Shown: positions 61,560 to 64,000 of the stretch, piece by piece
Layout of the letters: each line of letters opens with the position of its first letter
How positions within the stretch are numbered: the first letter of the stretch is position 1
NCBI RefSeq assembly: GCF_024171925.1
Contig: NZ_JAMTCO010000013.1
Location: 220,740-284,739 of the forward strand
Direction: 5' to 3'
From: Actinokineospora diospyrosa
Lineage (GTDB): Bacteria; Actinomycetota; Actinomycetes; Mycobacteriales; Pseudonocardiaceae
DNA: 64,000 bases
Made by a program: the position numbers and the translations under genes
The notes under the pieces: generated by a model
Seen by the model: the letters and a program-made list of their open reading frames with translations, nothing else
Database searches by the model: none
Told to the model about the DNA's origin: nothing

Positions 61560-62614
61560 CCGCCCCGCTGGGGATGCTGGCCGAGTTGACCCACCGTTGC
61601 CCGCTGCACTGCCCGTACTGCTCGAACCCGCTGGAGTTGGTCCACCGCGACCGCGAACTGACCACCGACCAGTGGCGGTCGATTCTGACCCAGGCGCGGG
61701 CGCTTGGCGTGCTCCAGGTCCACATGTCCGGCGGGGAGCCTCTTGCCCGTCGCGACCTACCGGAACTCGTTAGCCATGCCTCCGGTCTTGGCTGTTACGT
61801 CAACCTGGTGACCAGTGGACTCGGCCTTACCGAGGCTCGTATGGCCGACCTCGCTGTGCGGGGGATCGAGCACGTGCAGTTGTCCATCCAGGCGGCTGAC
61901 CCGGAGCGCGCTGACATCATCGCCGGTACTCGTGCCGCTAAGCACAAGAGAGCCGCCGCGGCTGCCGTTCGCTCGGCGGGACTACCGCTGACCGTCAACG
62001 CTGTCCTGCATCGGCGTAACCATGACCAGGTGGCGGCGATCATCGACTTGGCCGAAGAGTTGGGCGCTGACCGTCTTGAGTTGGCGAACACCCAGTTCTA
62101 CGGATGGGCGTTGCGCAACCGGGCGGCTCTTATGCCTACTCGCGCTCAACTCGATGCTGCCGAGCCGGTTGTGCGGGCTGCACGCCAACGGCTCGCGGGG
62201 CGCATGGAGGTGATCTATGTGCTCGCCGACTACCAGGACCGCCTCCCCAAACCCTGCATGCACGGCTGGGGTGCCCGCCAACTCACTGTTGCTCCCGACG
62301 GCACAGTCTTGCCCTGTCCGTCGGCACACGTGATCACCACGCTGACCTTCGACAACGCGTGCGAACGCCCCCTCGCCGAGATCTGGTACGACTCGCCGTC
62401 CTTCAACGCCTATAGAGGTGAGGACTGGATGCGAGACCCTTGTCGCTCTTGCTCCCGCCGCGGCATCGACTTCGGCGGCTGCCGCTGCCAAGCGTTCTTG
62501 CTCACCGGCGCGGCGGAGAACACCGACCCGGTGTGCGCGTTGTCGCCGAACCACGACGTGGTTCTCCGCGCTGTCGCCCCGACCGAGGACCTCCCGTTCG
62601 TGATGCGCCGATGA
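61556..62614 (+). CDS. pqqE: PqqA peptide cyclase PqqE (radical SAM, SPASM)
   Basis: 352 residues. The radical SAM cluster motif C15-x3-C19-x2-C22 lies in LTHRCPLHCPYCSNPLELVH; HMSGGEPLARRDLPELVSHA is the SAM-contacting GGEP motif. The C-terminal SPASM domain shows GWGARQLTVAPDGTVLPCPS and a Cys cluster in RDPCRSCSRRGIDFGGCRC. It makes the Glu-Tyr carbon-carbon bond in PqqA. It is slightly shorter than proteobacterial PqqE but has all cluster ligands I can identify. Confidence 0.94.
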   Translation: MTAPLGMLAELTHRCPLHCPYCSNPLELVHRDRELTTDQWRSILTQARALGVLQVHMSGGEPLARRDLPELVSHASGLGCYVNLVTSGLGLTEARMADLAVRGIEHVQLSIQAADPERADIIAGTRAAKHKRAAAAAVRSAGLPLTVNAVLHRRNHDQVAAIIDLAEELGADRLELANTQFYGWALRNRAALMPTRAQLDAAEPVVRAARQRLAGRMEVIYVLADYQDRLPKPCMHGWGARQLTVAPDGTVLPCPSAHVITTLTFDNACERPLAEIWYDSPSFNAYRGEDWMRDPCRSCSRRGIDFGGCRCQAFLLTGAAENTDPVCALSPNHDVVLRAVAPTEDLPFVMRR

Positions 62615-63477
62615 GAGTCGTCGTCCTCGGCACCGCAGCGGGCGGCGGCTTGCCCCAGTGGAACTGCGCCTGCGACCTGTGCGAACGCTCCCGCTCAGGC
62701 GACCCGGCTGTACCGCCGCGCCTGCAGGACTGCCTCGCGATCAGCGCGACCGGCCGGAACTGGTACCTGCTCAACGCCTCCCCGGACCTGCGCGCGCAGA
62801 TCAACGCCACCCCCGAACTCGCCCCAGGCCCAGGCAGGCGGGAAACGCCCATCCGCGGCGCCCTCCTCACCGACGCCGAACTCGACCACACCCTCGGCCT
62901 CACCCTGCTCCGCGAAGGCCGCCTGACCGTCTGGGCACCCCGCCCGGTACTCGACGCCGCCGCGGTCCGCGACCTCCTGGCCCACTACAACCACTGGACC
63001 TGGTACCCAGCCGAAGACACCTTCCGCCTCGACGACGGCCACCTAGAATGCGCCGTCTTCCCCTTGTCCGGCAAACGCCCCCGCTACGCCCAATCCGCTT
63101 CCCCCGCCCCAGACTGGGTTGTCGCCTACCGGATAACCGACGTCCACACTGGAGGGTCGCTGCTCTACGCCCCCTGCCTGGCCTCCTGGCCCCCCGGCTT
63201 CACCGAGTTCGTCACCGGCGCCACCTGCGCCCTCCTAGACGGCACCTTCCTAAGCGCCGACGAGATGGCCTCTACTACCGGCCAGCCTGACCAACAGGTC
63301 ATGGGCCACCTCCCCATAACCGCCTCCCTCCCCCTACTCCCCATCGGGGTCACCGCCTGGCACTACACCCACCTGAACAACACCAACCCCGCAGCCGCCC
63401 AAGACTCCACCGCCCGAGCCACCATCGAGGCCACAGGCACCACCATCGCCACAGACCACACCCGCTTCGACCTCTAA
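62611..63477 (+). CDS. pqqB: PQQ biosynthesis protein PqqB (metallo-beta-lactamase fold hydroxylase)
   Basis: 288 residues from ATG 62611 (MRVVVLGTAAGGGLPQWNCA), overlapping pqqE by ATGA. The GTAAGGGxPQWNC start with its two nearby cysteines (CACDLCERS) is diagnostic. LLTDAELDHTLGLTLLREGR is the metal-site region and TGATCALLDGTFLSADEMAS the later beta-lactamase-fold motif. PqqB hydroxylates the tyrosine-derived part of the cross-linked intermediate. It is the last gene of the pqqACDEB operon; no pqqF-like protease or PQQ-dependent dehydrogenase is in the window. Confidence 0.94.
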   Translation: MRVVVLGTAAGGGLPQWNCACDLCERSRSGDPAVPPRLQDCLAISATGRNWYLLNASPDLRAQINATPELAPGPGRRETPIRGALLTDAELDHTLGLTLLREGRLTVWAPRPVLDAAAVRDLLAHYNHWTWYPAEDTFRLDDGHLECAVFPLSGKRPRYAQSASPAPDWVVAYRITDVHTGGSLLYAPCLASWPPGFTEFVTGATCALLDGTFLSADEMASTTGQPDQQVMGHLPITASLPLLPIGVTAWHYTHLNNTNPAAAQDSTARATIEATGTTIATDHTRFDL

Positions 63478-63581
63478 CCCCCACGACCCGGCATGTTTAC
63501 CCTCCCAGTGGCGGAAAGTCGCACTCGTCAGAGGGAAGAGGCAGCCCGCGCCCAGGTTCGATGGCCCCGGGCCACTCAAGT

Positions 63582-63621
63582 GACCAGACCTCCTGCGCCG
63601 CTGCGCAGGAGGTCTGGTCTT
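63582..63621 (+). terminator. Terminator after the pqq operon
   Basis: GACCAGACCTCCTGCGC (63582-63598) and 63603-63619 form a perfect 17-bp stem with a CGCT loop, followed by only TT. It lies between pqqB and the convergent transposase gene and could act in both directions. Confidence 0.8.
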
Positions 63622-63665
63622 GACACTCGTTGAGACAAGAATGCCTCGACTGCAAACTATGAGGG

Positions 63666-64000
63666 TTATTCAGAGCGTGCGTAGAAGTAGAGTCCGATGA
63701 CTGCTGTGATGGTGGCGGTGAAGGTGTTGAACGGGCGCCGGTAGTCGGTGTGGAGTATCCGCCAGGTTTTGAGGTGGGCGATGGCTCGTTCGACGGCGAC
63801 GCGGATCTTGTTGTGTTGGAAGTTGTATTCTTTCTGCCATCGGGGTTGTTCGCGTTTGCGGGGTTTGCGGAACGGGGTGATCATGTCGCTGCCGATGTAG
63901 CCTTTGTCGGCGAGCCAGGAGGTGGTGTCCCGGCCCTGCAGGATGCCTGATTTCCTGAGGCAGTGAATGTCGTGGTGGCGACCCTCGAACGGTGTTGATA
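63666..64000 (-). mobile_element. IS5-family transposase, C-terminal part, cut by the window edge
   Basis: The minus frame is open from the right edge to TGA-type stop at 63666, giving about 110 C-terminal residues: STPFEGRHHDIHCLRKSGIL, TTSWLADKGYIGSDMITPFR, EYNFQHNKIRVAVERAIAHL with KTWRILHTDYRRPF, ending LYFYARSE. The DKGYxG motif holds the second catalytic Asp and VERAIAHLKTWR the final Glu of the DDE triad in IS5-like (ISL2/IS1031-type) enzymes. Its visible part is intact. The left inverted repeat should lie near 63640-63665 but cannot be set without the other end. Confidence 0.85.

Noticed and set aside
60496..62614. Mycofactocin cluster
   Set aside because: The precursor carries the Glu-x3-Tyr PQQ motif, and PqqC and PqqB are present. 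Mycofactocin would have MftA ending in Val-Tyr and other partner genes.
1..64000. tRNA or rRNA genes
   Set aside because: None was recognised when scanning the intergenic gaps for cloverleaf arms or rRNA motifs. A covariance-model scan could not be run.

Overview
The window is high-GC, densely coding DNA with frequent GTG starts, 1-14 nt gene overlaps, GC-rich terminators and actinobacterial families (PadR-DUF1048, TY-Chap, DUF4253, GPP34, DUF7507 surface protein with an LAxTG signal). It fits a filamentous actinomycete, most likely of the Pseudonocardiales. A chemotaxis receptor hints at a motile stage. The genus cannot be fixed from the sequence.

Layout. 1-5 kb: gene remnants at the left edge, a divergent regulator/hydrolase pair, an orphan type I-E CRISPR array (11 repeats) with a decayed inverted repeat pair beyond its leader, a TetR/DUF2867 pair sharing a clear operator, and a TY-Chap-like protein. 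5.2-16.0 kb: a divergent two-operon biosynthetic cluster. Its leftward arm encodes a flavin reductase, nitrilase, IPNS-like oxygenase, RibD-type reductase and deaminase. Its rightward arm encodes a beta-propeller protein, MFS exporter, WD40 protein, GTP cyclohydrolase II, FGE-fold protein and a 21-residue peptide ending Cys-Cys. The GTP cyclohydrolase II, WD-repeat, FGE-fold and RibD set matches ToxB, ToxC, ToxD and ToxE of toxoflavin (7-azapteridine) biosynthesis. No ToxA-like methyltransferase is present, and there are extra redox/amidase genes plus a leader with a 13-codon ORF and a terminator. This is the strongest candidate for an undescribed system.

16.5-29 kb: mostly ordinary genes (Nudix, decayed acyl-CoA dehydrogenase, LysR with a divergent SDR operon, GT87, PadR-DUF1048, SEFIR protein, isochorismatase-like hydrolase, APC permease with GNAT, GPP34). 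29.5-32.5 kb: a two-gene unit of a repeat protein and a PqqD-like/M50 membrane protease. 32.5-40.4 kb: a leftward lipid-type cluster (two acyl-ACP di-iron proteins, CFA-synthase-like methyltransferase, ACP, hotdog thioesterase, FAAL, phosphopantetheinyl transferase, P450, two MaoC-like proteins) without PKS or NRPS. 40.5-50 kb: methyltransferase, ECF42-like sigma factor with its DGPF partner, two paralogous unknown proteins, an XRE regulator broken by an in-frame TGA, a PRTase, an MCP and an MCP remnant. 50-60 kb: mainly exported proteins (two tachylectins, an LPMO, a thermolysin-like protein without HEXXH, a 1.4-kilo-residue repeat surface protein). 60.5-63.5 kb: a compact pqqACDEB operon, followed by an IS5-type transposase running off the right edge.

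All calls come from reading the sequence. No database search was run, and family names rest on recognised motifs.
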